From Streptomyces sp. CGMCC 4.7035 (GTDB lineage: Bacteria; Actinomycetota; Actinomycetes; Streptomycetales; Streptomycetaceae), in NCBI RefSeq assembly GCF_031583065.1, contig NZ_CP134053.1, forward strand, positions 4,030,001 to 4,094,000: a stretch of DNA of 64,000 bases, in the 5' to 3' direction. The notes under the pieces were generated by a model that was not told the origin of the DNA, did no database searches, and saw only the letters and a list, made by a program, of their open reading frames with translations. Below, piece by piece: positions 1-10,649 of the stretch (within the stretch, counting starts at the first letter, position 1; every line of letters starts with the position of its first letter). A program made the position numbers and the translations under genes.

Positions 1-146
1 AGTCGTGGCACGTTCGTGGCGTCAAGGATCGCGTTCGAGTTTGTTTAATTCGTGACCGGCTCCGGGAGTGCTTAGCGGGACTCGCAGGGGTCGCAAGTCG
101 CCCGGACTGTCCGGGATTTCGGACATGTGGGGGCGGGTGCGAGGGG

Positions 147-176
147 TTGACCTTTGGGTCGGGGGAGGCGTAAAAA
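147..176 (+). promoter_or_regulatory. Candidate promoter of the GH97 gene
   Basis: A TTGACC hexamer (147-152) is followed, after about 18 bases, by the A-rich hexamer TAAAAA (171-176). Spacing and order fit a vegetative sigma-70-type promoter about 75 bases before the chosen GTG start. This rests on sequence inspection only. The rest of bases 1-250 holds no gene I can support. Confidence 0.3.
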
Positions 177-250
177 CTTCGCGACGGTCAGAATCTGTTA
201 CTTGCTGGTTGAGTTTGTTGGAAATCATATCCAAGCGAGGTGGACCGACT

Positions 251-2182
251 GTGAACATGCCAGGGCGTCAGGAACCTTCCCGCCGCGGGGTGCTCAAGGG
301 CGCGGCTGTCACCGCCGCAACGGCCGCGCTGGGTATCGGCAGCACGTATCCGGCCGAGGCCGCAGACGCCTCGGTCACCGCGACGTCGCTCGACGGCGCC
401 ACCAGCATCACCATGTCGCTGACGGGCGGCTCGCTCCAGTGGTCGGCCCGGCGTAACGGCGCGACAGTCGTGGCCAGTTCGGCCATGGGGCTGCGGCTGA
501 GCGACGGAACCACCTTCGGCACCGACGCCGTTCTGACGAACTATCAGCACTGGCACGTCGACACCACCTGGAACCCGTTGTACGGGCGCAACGCGACCGT
601 CTCCGACGCCTACCAGGAGATGCGCTGGAACCTCCGGGACAACCGCACCTCCATCAACTTCGGTGTCCAGATCCGGGCCTATGCGACCGGCATAGCGTTC
701 CGTTACGTCCTGCTGGACTCGGGCACCGCCACCATCGCCGGCGAACTGACGACGTTCGTCTTCCCGGACGGCACACTCGTCTACAGCGCGCGGGACGAGG
801 ACGACTACAACCCGGTCGCGCCCGGCTCCATCCCGTCCACCGGAACCTCCTCCACGGACACCGGTCCCCTGACCGACCTCCCCCTCACCGCGACCTACAG
901 CAGCGGGCTCATCGCCTGTGTCTGCGAGTCGGCCCGCGCCAACTACCCTCGGACGATGCTCAGTTCGGTCTCCGGACAGCCCAACACCCTCGCGGCGTAC
1001 CTGATGCGTCACACGGCCCGCGGCTCCGGACCGGTCCAGACGACCTCCACCGTCACCACACCGTTCGCCACGTCCTGGCGCGCCGTGGTGATCGGCTCCA
1101 CCCACGCCGAACTGGTCGACAACGCGGAGCTGGTACTCAACCTGGCCCCGCCCGCAGCCCTCGCCGACACGTCGTGGATCAAGCCGGGCAAAGTCTTCCG
1201 GTGCAATCTGACCACCAGGGACGGGCTGGCGGGCGTCGACTTCGCCGTCGCCCGCGGCCTGCAGTACATCGAGTACGACTCGGGGTGGTACGGCCCCGAG
1301 CACACCTCGACCGACGCCACGCAGCCGATCCCCGCCATCGACATGCCCAAGGTCATCTCCTACGCCGCCGGCAAGGGTATCGGCGTCATCCTCTACGTCA
1401 ACCCCATGGCCATAAGCAGCCCGGACAGCCTGTTCGCCCTGTACCGGAGCTGGGGTGTGGCGGGCGTCAAGCTGGGCTTCATCAACGACGGCACCCAGGC
1501 GATGACGAACCAGATCATCGCCTGGGCCAGGACGGCGGCGACGCACAAGCTACTGATCGACATGCACGACGACGTGCGGCCGTTCGGCTACGAGCGGACC
1601 TACCCCAACTGGATCAGCATGGAGGGCGTGCGGGGCAACGAGCACTTCCCGACCGCCACCCACAACGTCACCCTGCCCTTCGCCCGCAACATCGGCGGGC
1701 CGATGGACTACACCATCTGCTACGGCCAGTCCCGCGACCGGACGACCAACGCCCACCAGATGGCGATGGCCGCCGTGTACTACCAGCCCCTGAACTTCCT
1801 GTACTGGTACAGCACCCCCTCGCAGTACTCCACCCCTTCCAACTGGCCCGGTCTGCCCTGGTTCGACGCCATCCCCACCGTCTGGGACCAGAGCCGGACC
1901 CTTGCCGGTTCGATCGGCGAGTACATCGCCGTCGCCCGGCGCAGCGGCACCACCTGGTACCTGGGGGCGATGACCAACGAGACCGCCCGGACCCTTTCGA
2001 TCCCGCTGTCCTTCCTCGGCAGCGGCACCTACACCGCCACGATCTACGCCGACGGAACGCCGGGCAGCAGCCCTTACCAGACCCCCGTCGCAGTGAGCAC
2101 ACGGACCGTGACCTCGTCGACCACCCTGCGCGTCGCGATGGCCCCCGCGGGCGGCCAGGCAGTCGTCCTGAGCCATGGATGA
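251..2182 (+). CDS. Secreted glycoside hydrolase family 97 protein (alpha-glucosidase/alpha-galactosidase type)
   Basis: This 643-residue protein should hydrolyse terminal alpha-linked glucose or galactose outside the cell. The GTG at 251 is preceded by GAGG about 10 bases upstream, which favours it over ATG 257 or the longer upstream reading frame. The N-terminus has a twin-arginine stretch (SRRGVLKG), a hydrophobic run and an AEA-A cleavage region near residue 35, so Tat export is likely. A beta-sandwich first half is followed by the GH97 barrel, with YIEYDSGWYG, the block RTYPNWISMEGVRGNE and a C-terminal beta domain. Retaining GH97 enzymes carry an Asp nucleophile on barrel strand 4; here that position appears to read VKLGF, with Gly, which is more like the inverting branch. 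That mechanistic call is an inference from family knowledge. First gene of the exported glycosidase locus. Confidence 0.85.
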   Translation: MNMPGRQEPSRRGVLKGAAVTAATAALGIGSTYPAEAADASVTATSLDGATSITMSLTGGSLQWSARRNGATVVASSAMGLRLSDGTTFGTDAVLTNYQHWHVDTTWNPLYGRNATVSDAYQEMRWNLRDNRTSINFGVQIRAYATGIAFRYVLLDSGTATIAGELTTFVFPDGTLVYSARDEDDYNPVAPGSIPSTGTSSTDTGPLTDLPLTATYSSGLIACVCESARANYPRTMLSSVSGQPNTLAAYLMRHTARGSGPVQTTSTVTTPFATSWRAVVIGSTHAELVDNAELVLNLAPPAALADTSWIKPGKVFRCNLTTRDGLAGVDFAVARGLQYIEYDSGWYGPEHTSTDATQPIPAIDMPKVISYAAGKGIGVILYVNPMAISSPDSLFALYRSWGVAGVKLGFINDGTQAMTNQIIAWARTAATHKLLIDMHDDVRPFGYERTYPNWISMEGVRGNEHFPTATHNVTLPFARNIGGPMDYTICYGQSRDRTTNAHQMAMAAVYYQPLNFLYWYSTPSQYSTPSNWPGLPWFDAIPTVWDQSRTLAGSIGEYIAVARRSGTTWYLGAMTNETARTLSIPLSFLGSGTYTATIYADGTPGSSPYQTPVAVSTRTVTSSTTLRVAMAPAGGQAVVLSHG

Positions 2183-2860
2183 GCGGCCGTAACCTGGGAT
2201 TTCGCCGGATCGGGGCTGGTCGCAGGGGAGTGCCCGCCCCCTTTACGCCCTACGGCACCCAGCTCGATGTCCTCGTCCACCGCGGCGGGCGACGTCGTGG
2301 CCCGTTTACGACAGCAGTACGGGTCCGTCTCGGCGAAGAACGGGCGACTGTCCATCAACCGCGCGAAGGTCAAGGCCGAGAGCGTCTCGACGGCAGTACT
2401 TGCTGACCTGCTCGCACGGCTGCTGATTTCGCCGGAGCGGGGGCACCCCCATCGAGGGCTCTCCGCGCCTTGCGATGCACGGCCCCAGACCACGGGACCA
2501 CATCGGACGCTCATAGTGCAAGGACCCCTTAGGTCGTGTGGTGCGCGGGCGACCGCGGAGGGCGGCGCCACGGCGCCGTGGTCTGCGAGAAGGGGAGGTG
2601 GTCGGCCCGCTGTTGGGCCGGCCGGATGTGCACACGAGCGGCGGACAGCCCGGGCCGAAGCGATGGAAGGACAGAGCCAGGATGCTGGGGTTCTCCACGG
2701 TGTGGACGACGGGTGCAGGATCGGAGGCGAGGGTGAACTCGCCCGGGGCTGCAGTTGGGCGAGGGTCAGTCCTGCGGCCTGAGCTGTCTCGGCACAAACA
2801 GGGGCCACACGGGCGAGCGAACCCTCACCGTCCGGGTGTGGTCCACCTACGAGAACGGTG
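2183..2860. other. Gene-poor stretch with possible IS110-like transposase scrap
   Basis: No intact gene is visible. On the plus strand the frame through 2340-2440 reads INRAKVKAESVSTAVLADLLA, which resembles the 'KxKTDxxDAxxLAxLLA' block of IS110-family transposases, but only over some 25 residues. A GGGGGCACCCCCATC palindromic motif at about 2439-2453 follows directly and belongs to the same class of short G/C palindromes seen inside two genes further on. The stretch looks like decayed DNA between the GH97 gene and the monooxygenase relic. Confidence 0.3.
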
Positions 2861-3377
2861 GCCGGCAGGTTGTCGTCTTCGCCGGCGGTTCCGCGCGTGG
2901 CGCGACCCGATCCCCGCGTTGCTTGATGCGACCCGGCCCGGCGCCGTTCTCCACCACGACGTCAACGAACTCCCCATCCCGCTGCCTTCGTACACGGTCG
3001 GCCGGGTCGCACTGCTGGGCGACGCGGCACACGTGATGACGCGCAACCTCGGACAGGGCGCCTGCCAGGCTTTGGAGGTCGCGGTCACCCTGGCCGCGGC
3101 CCTCGCCGCCGAGCACACCGTCGAAGCCGAGCTCGCCCGTTACGACGCCGAGCACCGTCCGCATGCCCGGCAGTCGCCCGGGCCGCCCGGGAGGCTGGGC
3201 CAGCAGCTTTCCCACCCGGTGGCCGTCACCCTGCGCAGTGCGGCCCTGCGGCTGACGCCTCCTCGCTCGATCCGCATGATCCTGCGGCACCCGGCTGGGT
3301 GCTACCACGCCTGGCCCGATCGGAGGACCGGTGCCGCCCGGCACGGTAGCCGGTCCGGGGCGGCGCCTGGCGCGTAG
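2860..3377 (+). pseudogene. C-terminal relic of an FAD-dependent aromatic monooxygenase (PHBH fold)
   Basis: The frame ending at the stop at 3377 contains GRVALLGDAAHVMTRNLGQG followed by ACQALEVAVTLAAALA. This is the conserved FAD ribityl-binding segment (GDAAH...P..GQG.N.ALEDA) of p-hydroxybenzoate-hydroxylase-type monooxygenases. The upstream piece FRAWRDPIPALLDATRPGAV also fits that family. Everything N-terminal, including the GxGxxG nucleotide-binding motif, is absent and no start codon or ribosome-binding site precedes the conserved part. The canonical Pro and Asn in the motif are changed (TRNLGQGACQ). I read it as a dead 3' remnant of about 170 codons unrelated to the glycosidases around it. 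Confidence 0.7.
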
Positions 3378-3390
3378 ACATGCCATGTTT
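3377..3390. promoter_or_regulatory. Palindromic ACATG-C-CATGT motif upstream of GH29
   Basis: The core ACATGCCATGT (11 bases, odd-centred palindrome) lies just after the monooxygenase relic, about 470 bases before the GH29 start. The same core occurs in a longer, perfect palindrome at 15063-15083 upstream of the other GH29 gene. It could be an operator shared by both fucosidase genes, but the distance from this gene weakens the case. Confidence 0.35.
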
Positions 3391-3859
3391 ATGCGTTGAG
3401 CAACCGGCAGATTTGTAGACACAAAGGGGGAAAAGCTCGGCTGGAAGGTGCTTTTCATCCCTGCACGCCCGTTGACACGGGCATGGCGAGTGCCGCAGTT
3501 TCATGCGTGACATCAGGCACACGCAGCTAAAGGGTCTCCGAGAGGATCCGGGAGCCGAAAGGGGCACGCGGCGGTGCTGCCGTACGGGAACGGAGTGAGG
3601 ACATGCCGTCGGGAAACTGCTCCACCGCAGGCCCCCTGGAGTCCGCAGACTCTGTCGCCGTTCGCAGCGGGTGACGCGCTCCATCCACCCGGCTCCCGCT
3701 GCAGACATCGTCGCCCGCAAGCCGTGGCGCCGCGTCAGCCGCCCGCCGACCGCGTCCGGTCCGGGGTGCGTCGCGTACGTCGCACTCACCGCCACCGGAA
3801 GTGCGCCCCCTGGTCACCGGGCCCTGGTCTCCCATCACAGCTCTGACGGAGGTACCACC
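3391..3859. other. Long intergenic leader of the GH29 gene
   Basis: About 470 bases with no supportable gene. The open frames here lack ribosome-binding sites and recognisable products. The frame continuous with the GH29 gene extends back to 3671 but is unlikely to be translated, because a good GGAGG site and a Tat signal mark the start at 3860. A moderately A/T-richer segment around 3385-3435 may contain the promoter. Confidence 0.4.
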
Positions 3860-6082
3860 ATGATCAACAGACGCCAGTTTTTGGCGAGTGCCACGGGTGT
3901 CGCGGCGGCAGCAGTCGCAGGCAACGTGCTCGCAGCCGGCACCGCCCGGGCCGCGACCACGTACACCGCGACGTGGGCCTCGGTCGACCAGCACAACCCG
4001 GCTCCCGAGTGGTTCAAGGACGCCAAATTCGGCATCTACTACCACTGGGGCGTGTTCAGCGTGCCCGCCTATGACAGCGAGTGGTACCCGCGCAACATGT
4101 ACATCAGTGGGAGCAAGGCCAACAGCCACCACATCGCCACGTACGGCGACCCGTCGGTGTGGCCTTACCACAACTTCATCAACGGCGCGAACGACCTGAA
4201 CGGCTCCTTCAACAAGTTCGCCCCGAAGCTGAAGTCGGCGGGCGGGAACTTCGACCCGGACGAGTGGGCGCAGCTCTTCGCCGACGCCGGCGCCCGGTTC
4301 GCCGGACCGGTCGCCGAGCACCACGACGGATTCTCCATGTGGAACAGCTCGGTCAACGAGTGGAACTCGGTCGCCAAAGGCCCCCGGCTCAACCTTCTCC
4401 AGCTGTTCACCGACTCCATCCGCGCCAAGGGGCTGAAGCTCCTGGTGGCCATGCACCACGCGTTCAACTTCAACGGCTTCTACGACCACGTGCCCGCGCA
4501 GTCCGACCCGAGCCTCCAGAAGCTGTACGGGCAGTTGGGCGCCACGGCCGAGAACCAGCTGTGGTACGACAAGCTCAAGGAGGTCATTGACCTCGCCCAG
4601 CCGGACATCATCTGGCAGGACTTCGACCTAAACAAGATCAACCAGACGCAGCAGCTGAACTTCCTGTCGTACTACTACAACCAGGCGAACACCTGGGGCC
4701 GCGAAGTCGTCGCCACCTACAAGGACGGCTTCAACGGCCACGGCGAGGTCTTCGACTACGAGCGCGGCGGCCCCGCCGACATCACCGCCCCCTACTGGCT
4801 CACCGACGACAGCATCTCAAGCTCCAGCTGGTGCTACACGAACGGCATCGGCTACTACAGCACCAAGCAGATGCTGCACTCACTGATCGACAGGGTCAGC
4901 AAGAACGGCAACATGCTGCTCAACATCGCCCCGATGGCGGACGGCACGATTCCCCAGGCCCAGAAGGACATCCTCCTCGGCATCGGCGACTACCTGGGCC
5001 GCTTCGGCGAGTCGGTCTACTCGACCCGGGCCTGGACCGCGTACGGCGAAGGTCCCACGCACATGGGCGGCGGAGCCTTCACCGCCCCGCAAGTCGGCAC
5101 CGCGCAGGACATCCGCTTCACCCGGAACAAGAACAACACCGTCCTGTACGCCACGGTCCTCGGCTGGCCGGGAAGCACTCTGACGATATCGACGCTCAAC
5201 TCGGCCCGGATCAACGTCAGCTCCCTGACCTCGGCGCAGCTGCTGAACTCCACCGCCGGCACGTACACGAACCTGCCCACGCCAACGCAGGACTCGACCG
5301 GGCTGCACGTGACCCTGCCGTCGTCGTCGGCGCCGTTCTCCGCCCTCGCCTATGTCGTGAAGCTGACCTTCTCCGGCCAGATACCGACCCTGAAGCCGCT
5401 GTCCGGGGCCGTGGCCTATCAGGACGTCAACTACTCCGGTGGCCACGCCGTGCTCTCCATCGGCTCCTACACCGCCGACCAGTTGACGCTCGCAGGCCTG
5501 CCCAGCCGCAGCCTTTCCTCGCTGAAGCTGGCCCCCGGCTACCAGGCCATCGGCTACTCCGGCGACAACTTCACCGGCACCGCCTGGACCTTCACCGCCG
5601 ACAACGCCGACCTACGAGGCACCGGCAACAACGACGCCGCCGTGTCGATGAAGGTGCAGCTCAACCCCTCGTCGTGGTTCAGGATCACCAACGTCACAGA
5701 CGGGCTGGTGCTGGACAGCGGAGGGAACGTCCCCAGCGGCTCCAACCTCAAGCAGTGGACCTGGAACGGCAGCACCAACCTGCAGTGGCAGGCCGTCGAG
5801 CTCGGCAACGGCTACTACAAGCTGGTCAACCGCGCAGGCGGCATGGTCGCCGACGGCGGGGGCGCCACCACGAACGGCTCCGCCGCCCTGGCGGCCGTCT
5901 GGAACGGTGGCACCAGCCAGCAGTGGCAGCTCAGGTACCAGGGTGGTGGCAGGTACTGGATCGTCAACCGCGCCACCGGCCTCGTCCTCGACGGCGGCGG
6001 CAACGTGCCCTCGGGCTCCGTGACCAGGCAGTGGTCCGGGAACAGCAGCTCCAACGTGCAGTGGACCTTCACTGCGGTCTGA
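3860..6082 (+). CDS. Secreted GH29 alpha-L-fucosidase with beta/gamma-crystallin-like and ricin-type lectin domains
   Basis: A 740-residue exported enzyme predicted to release terminal alpha-L-fucose from glycans. ATG 3860 follows GGAGG at 3849-3853. Residues 1-31 form a Tat signal (NRRQFLAS, hydrophobic core, ARA cleavage). GH29 barrel, about residues 35-420: WFKDAKFGIYYHWGVFS, the EHHDGFSMW block, and QPDIIWQDFD, whose Asp aligns with the family nucleophile. A beta domain follows, then about 516-600 a segment with two Greek-key-like repeats (YQDVNYSGGHAVLS and IGYSGDNFTGTAWTF) typical of beta/gamma-crystallin domains, and a ricin-type beta-trefoil at 602-740 with repeated QW signatures. Crystallin and ricin parts should be non-catalytic carbohydrate or calcium-binding appendages. 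Neighbours on the same strand are other exported glycosidases. Confidence 0.9.
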   Translation: MINRRQFLASATGVAAAAVAGNVLAAGTARAATTYTATWASVDQHNPAPEWFKDAKFGIYYHWGVFSVPAYDSEWYPRNMYISGSKANSHHIATYGDPSVWPYHNFINGANDLNGSFNKFAPKLKSAGGNFDPDEWAQLFADAGARFAGPVAEHHDGFSMWNSSVNEWNSVAKGPRLNLLQLFTDSIRAKGLKLLVAMHHAFNFNGFYDHVPAQSDPSLQKLYGQLGATAENQLWYDKLKEVIDLAQPDIIWQDFDLNKINQTQQLNFLSYYYNQANTWGREVVATYKDGFNGHGEVFDYERGGPADITAPYWLTDDSISSSSWCYTNGIGYYSTKQMLHSLIDRVSKNGNMLLNIAPMADGTIPQAQKDILLGIGDYLGRFGESVYSTRAWTAYGEGPTHMGGGAFTAPQVGTAQDIRFTRNKNNTVLYATVLGWPGSTLTISTLNSARINVSSLTSAQLLNSTAGTYTNLPTPTQDSTGLHVTLPSSSAPFSALAYVVKLTFSGQIPTLKPLSGAVAYQDVNYSGGHAVLSIGSYTADQLTLAGLPSRSLSSLKLAPGYQAIGYSGDNFTGTAWTFTADNADLRGTGNNDAAVSMKVQLNPSSWFRITNVTDGLVLDSGGNVPSGSNLKQWTWNGSTNLQWQAVELGNGYYKLVNRAGGMVADGGGATTNGSAALAAVWNGGTSQQWQLRYQGGGRYWIVNRATGLVLDGGGNVPSGSVTRQWSGNSSSNVQWTFTAV

Positions 6083-6656
6083 GCGGGAGGGGCGGGGGCC
6101 GGGGGAGCCGCTCCGGCCGCTGCCGACCAGAAGTGGCGGACTCCGATCATCCAAGGCCACGAGGAAGGACCCGTTGGTGGTGTCTTCACATCGGGCAGGG
6201 TCACGTCGTGGGTGTTCCGTGCCGTGGGGATGAGCCGGCCGTGAGCCCAGCAGCAGAGCTGCGCGGTGAGGCTGCCGAGGGGACGCCCCGCGGTGGAGAG
6301 GTGGAATGTCGTGCGATGTCGCGTGTGTGCATGGCCTGTTGGAGTTCCCAGCCAGGATCTTTCAGACCTGGCCCCAGCGATCGGAGGGGCCCGGCCGGTG
6401 TCGGCCGTGCGTACAGCTGGGCCTGAGTCACCAGTCCCGCACTCGCACTCCTCACGCTCTTTCTCGGCACATCCAATGTCTGACTTGACTGCCGGCGTGC
6501 CGGTCGAACGTTCACCTGCGATGGGGCAAGGAATTTTGTGTCGCAAGGCTGGACAAAGGCAACGTTCACATCCGTTAATTCATCCTATGTATCTGTGGAG
6601 AGGGCCGATGGCTCCGAGACTCCTGCAATCGCTCTCCCGTCACCGAAAGGTTCGAG
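6083..6656. other. Intergenic region upstream of the GH127 gene
   Basis: About 570 bases with no gene I can support; the open frames on both strands show no recognisable domain. The segment 6555-6600 (TTCACATCCGTTAATTCATCC and following) is clearly A/T-richer than its surroundings and probably carries the promoter of the GH127 gene, about 60-100 bases before its start. Confidence 0.4.
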
Positions 6657-8963
6657 ATGTCTTCCTCTGTCAGTAGACGGCGCCTCCTGCAAGTAGCCGG
6701 GGCTACCGCCGCCGCCTCTGCCACCGGATCCTTCATCGGCGCATCCCCCGCCCAGGCGGCCATCCCTCCCACAAGGGCCGACGTCGGAGTCTCCGCGCAC
6801 CCCTTCGAACTCGGCCAGGTCCGGCTCACCGCGAGCCGGTGGCTGGACAATCAGAACCGTACGCAGAACTACCTGCGGTTCGTCGATGTCGACCGGCTGC
6901 TGTACAACTTCCGCGCCAACCACCGGCTGTCCACCAACGGTGCGGCTGCCAACGGCGGCTGGGACGCGCCGACGTTTCCCTTCCGCACCCACGTGCAAGG
7001 GCACTTCCTCACGGCCTGGGCACAGTTGTACGCGGTGACCGGGGACACCACCTGCCGGGACAAGGCAACCACCATGGTCGCGGAGTTGGCCAAATGCCAG
7101 GCCAACAACAGCGCAGCCGGTTTCAACGCCGGGTACCTCTCCGGCTACCCCGAGTCCGACTTCACCGCTCTCGAGCAGAGGACCCTGACCAACGGCAACG
7201 TGCCCTACTACACCATCCACAAGACCCTCGCCGGCCTGCTGGACGTGTGGCGCCACATCGGCAGCACACAAGCCCGGGACGTGCTGCTCGCCCTGGCGGG
7301 ATGGGTCGACTGGCGCACCGGCCGGCTGAGCAGCCAGCAGATGCAGGCCATGCTGGGAACGGAGTTCGGTGGCATGAACACCGTGCTGACCGATCTCTAC
7401 CAGCAGACAGGCGACGCGCGGTGGCTCACCGTCGCTCAGCGCTTCGACCACGCCGCGGTGTTCGACCCCCTGGCGTCCAACCAGGACCAGCTCAGCGGAC
7501 TGCACGCCAACACCCAGGTACCCAAGTGGATCGGGGCCGCCCGGGAGTACAAGGCCACCGGCACGACCCGCTACCGGGACATCGCCTCCAATGCCTGGAA
7601 CTTCTGCGTCAATGCGCACACCTATGCCATCGGAGGGAACAGTCAGGCGGAGCACTTCCGCGCGCCGAACGCCATCTCCGGCTATCTGAACAAGGACACG
7701 TGCGAAAGCTGCAACACCATCAACATGCTCACCCTCACCCGGGAACTGTTCACGGTGGACCCGGACCGGGTCGCACTGTTCGACTACTACGAGCGGGCGT
7801 GGCTGAACCAGATGATCGGCCAGCAGAACCCGGCCGACGACCACGGCCACGTCACCTACTTCACCCCGCTCAACCCGGGAGGCCGGCGCGGTGTGGGCCC
7901 AGCGTGGGGCGGCGGCACCTGGAGCACCGACTACGGCACCTTCTGGTGCTGCCAGGGCACGGGCCTGGAGATGCACACCAGGCTCATGGACTCCATCTAC
8001 TTCCACAGTGACAACACGCTGATCGTGAACATGTTCGTGCCCTCGGTGCTCACCTGGTCGGAGCGCGGCATCACGGTCACCCAGACCACGTCGTACCCGG
8101 TCAGCGACACGACGACCTTGCAGGTCACCGGCAGCGTCGGCGGAACCTGGGCGATGCGCATCCGTATCCCGAGATGGACCACCGGGGCCACCATCAGCGT
8201 CAACGGCGTCGCGCAGAACATCGCCACCACGCCCGGCAGTTACGCCACCCTGAGCCGCTCGTGGACCTCCGGCGACACGGTCACCGTCCGCCTGCCCATG
8301 CGGATCGTCATGCGAGCGGCCAACGACAACGCGAACGTCGCCGCGATCACCTACGGCCCGGTGGTCCTGTCGGGCAACTACGGTGACTCCACGCTCAGCT
8401 CCCTGCCGACGCTGAACACCTCGTCCATCACACGGACCGGCAGCAGTTCACTCGCCTTCACCGCCACCGCCAACGGATCCACCGTCAACCTGGGCCCGTT
8501 CTACGACGCGCACGGCTTCAACTACACCGTCTACTGGAACGCCGGCGGCACCTTCCGTCTCGCCAACGCGGCCAGCGGTCTCCTGCTGGGCATCCAGAAC
8601 ATGTCCACGGCCGACGGTGGCCGCGCTCTCCAGTGGTCGGACAACGGCACCGCCGACCACGACTGGTACATGATCACCGACGGAAGCGCGGTGCGCTTCC
8701 GCAACGTCAACAGCGGCAAGGTGCTCGGCGTCCTGAACATGTCCAAGGCCGACGGCGCGACTGTCCTCCAGTGGTCCGACAACGGTACCGCCGACCATCG
8801 ATGGACGCTGCTCGACCAGGGAGACGGGACCTACAAGATCCGCAACGAGAACAGCGGCAAGTTGCTCGCCATCGCGAACAGCTCCACCGCTGTCGGTGCG
8901 TTCGCGGTCCAGGACGCGGACGACGGCACCGCCGACAACCGGTGGCGCATCTTGGGGAACTAG
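6657..8963 (+). CDS. Secreted GH127 beta-L-arabinofuranosidase with C-terminal ricin-type lectin
   Basis: A 768-residue exported enzyme expected to remove beta-L-arabinofuranose from plant glycans such as hydroxyproline-linked arabinans or pectin side chains. AAAGG lies about 7 bases before ATG 6657. Residues 1-34 are a Tat signal (SRRRLLQVAG, SPAQA). The (alpha/alpha)6 catalytic part starts with FELGQVRLTASRW. It contains CESCNTINML and FWCCQGTGLEMH; in characterised GH127 enzymes the Glu-x-Cys pair and the Cys-Cys pair bind zinc, and the first Cys of CC is the nucleophile, so all catalytic residues appear present. From about residue 630 a ricin-like trefoil repeats 'S/GKVLGVLNMSKADGATVLQWSDNG'-type units. 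Substrate specificity is inferred from family. Confidence 0.88.
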   Translation: MSSSVSRRRLLQVAGATAAASATGSFIGASPAQAAIPPTRADVGVSAHPFELGQVRLTASRWLDNQNRTQNYLRFVDVDRLLYNFRANHRLSTNGAAANGGWDAPTFPFRTHVQGHFLTAWAQLYAVTGDTTCRDKATTMVAELAKCQANNSAAGFNAGYLSGYPESDFTALEQRTLTNGNVPYYTIHKTLAGLLDVWRHIGSTQARDVLLALAGWVDWRTGRLSSQQMQAMLGTEFGGMNTVLTDLYQQTGDARWLTVAQRFDHAAVFDPLASNQDQLSGLHANTQVPKWIGAAREYKATGTTRYRDIASNAWNFCVNAHTYAIGGNSQAEHFRAPNAISGYLNKDTCESCNTINMLTLTRELFTVDPDRVALFDYYERAWLNQMIGQQNPADDHGHVTYFTPLNPGGRRGVGPAWGGGTWSTDYGTFWCCQGTGLEMHTRLMDSIYFHSDNTLIVNMFVPSVLTWSERGITVTQTTSYPVSDTTTLQVTGSVGGTWAMRIRIPRWTTGATISVNGVAQNIATTPGSYATLSRSWTSGDTVTVRLPMRIVMRAANDNANVAAITYGPVVLSGNYGDSTLSSLPTLNTSSITRTGSSSLAFTATANGSTVNLGPFYDAHGFNYTVYWNAGGTFRLANAASGLLLGIQNMSTADGGRALQWSDNGTADHDWYMITDGSAVRFRNVNSGKVLGVLNMSKADGATVLQWSDNGTADHRWTLLDQGDGTYKIRNENSGKLLAIANSSTAVGAFAVQDADDGTADNRWRILGN

Positions 8964-8990
8964 GGGCTGTTGCGGAAGCAGAGCTTCTAA

Positions 8991-10559
<1,569 letters not shown>

Positions 10560-10580
10560 CCCGCGCGCACCTGACCAGAA

Positions 10581-10615
10581 GCTTGTGACCGTGCCTGACA
10601 GGCACGGTCACAAGC
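10581..10615. terminator. Hairpin terminator after GH62
   Basis: Two perfect 15-base arms (GCTTGTGACCGTGCC and its complement) enclose a five-base loop, 21 bases after the GH62 stop. There is no strong T-run, as usual in high-GC actinobacteria. Confidence 0.8.
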
Positions 10616-10649
10616 GGCTTCCGCTCTGTCTCCCAGGAAGGAATCCCGC

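Noticed and set aside
188..1546. Long minus-strand open frame (about 450 codons) opposite the GH97 gene
   Set aside because: Composition is Gly/Arg/Val-rich without domains and mirrors the third-position GC bias of the real gene on the other strand.
6585..8006. Minus-strand open frame of about 470 codons opposite the GH127 gene
   Set aside because: No ribosome-binding site or motif; antisense shadow of a well-supported glycosidase.
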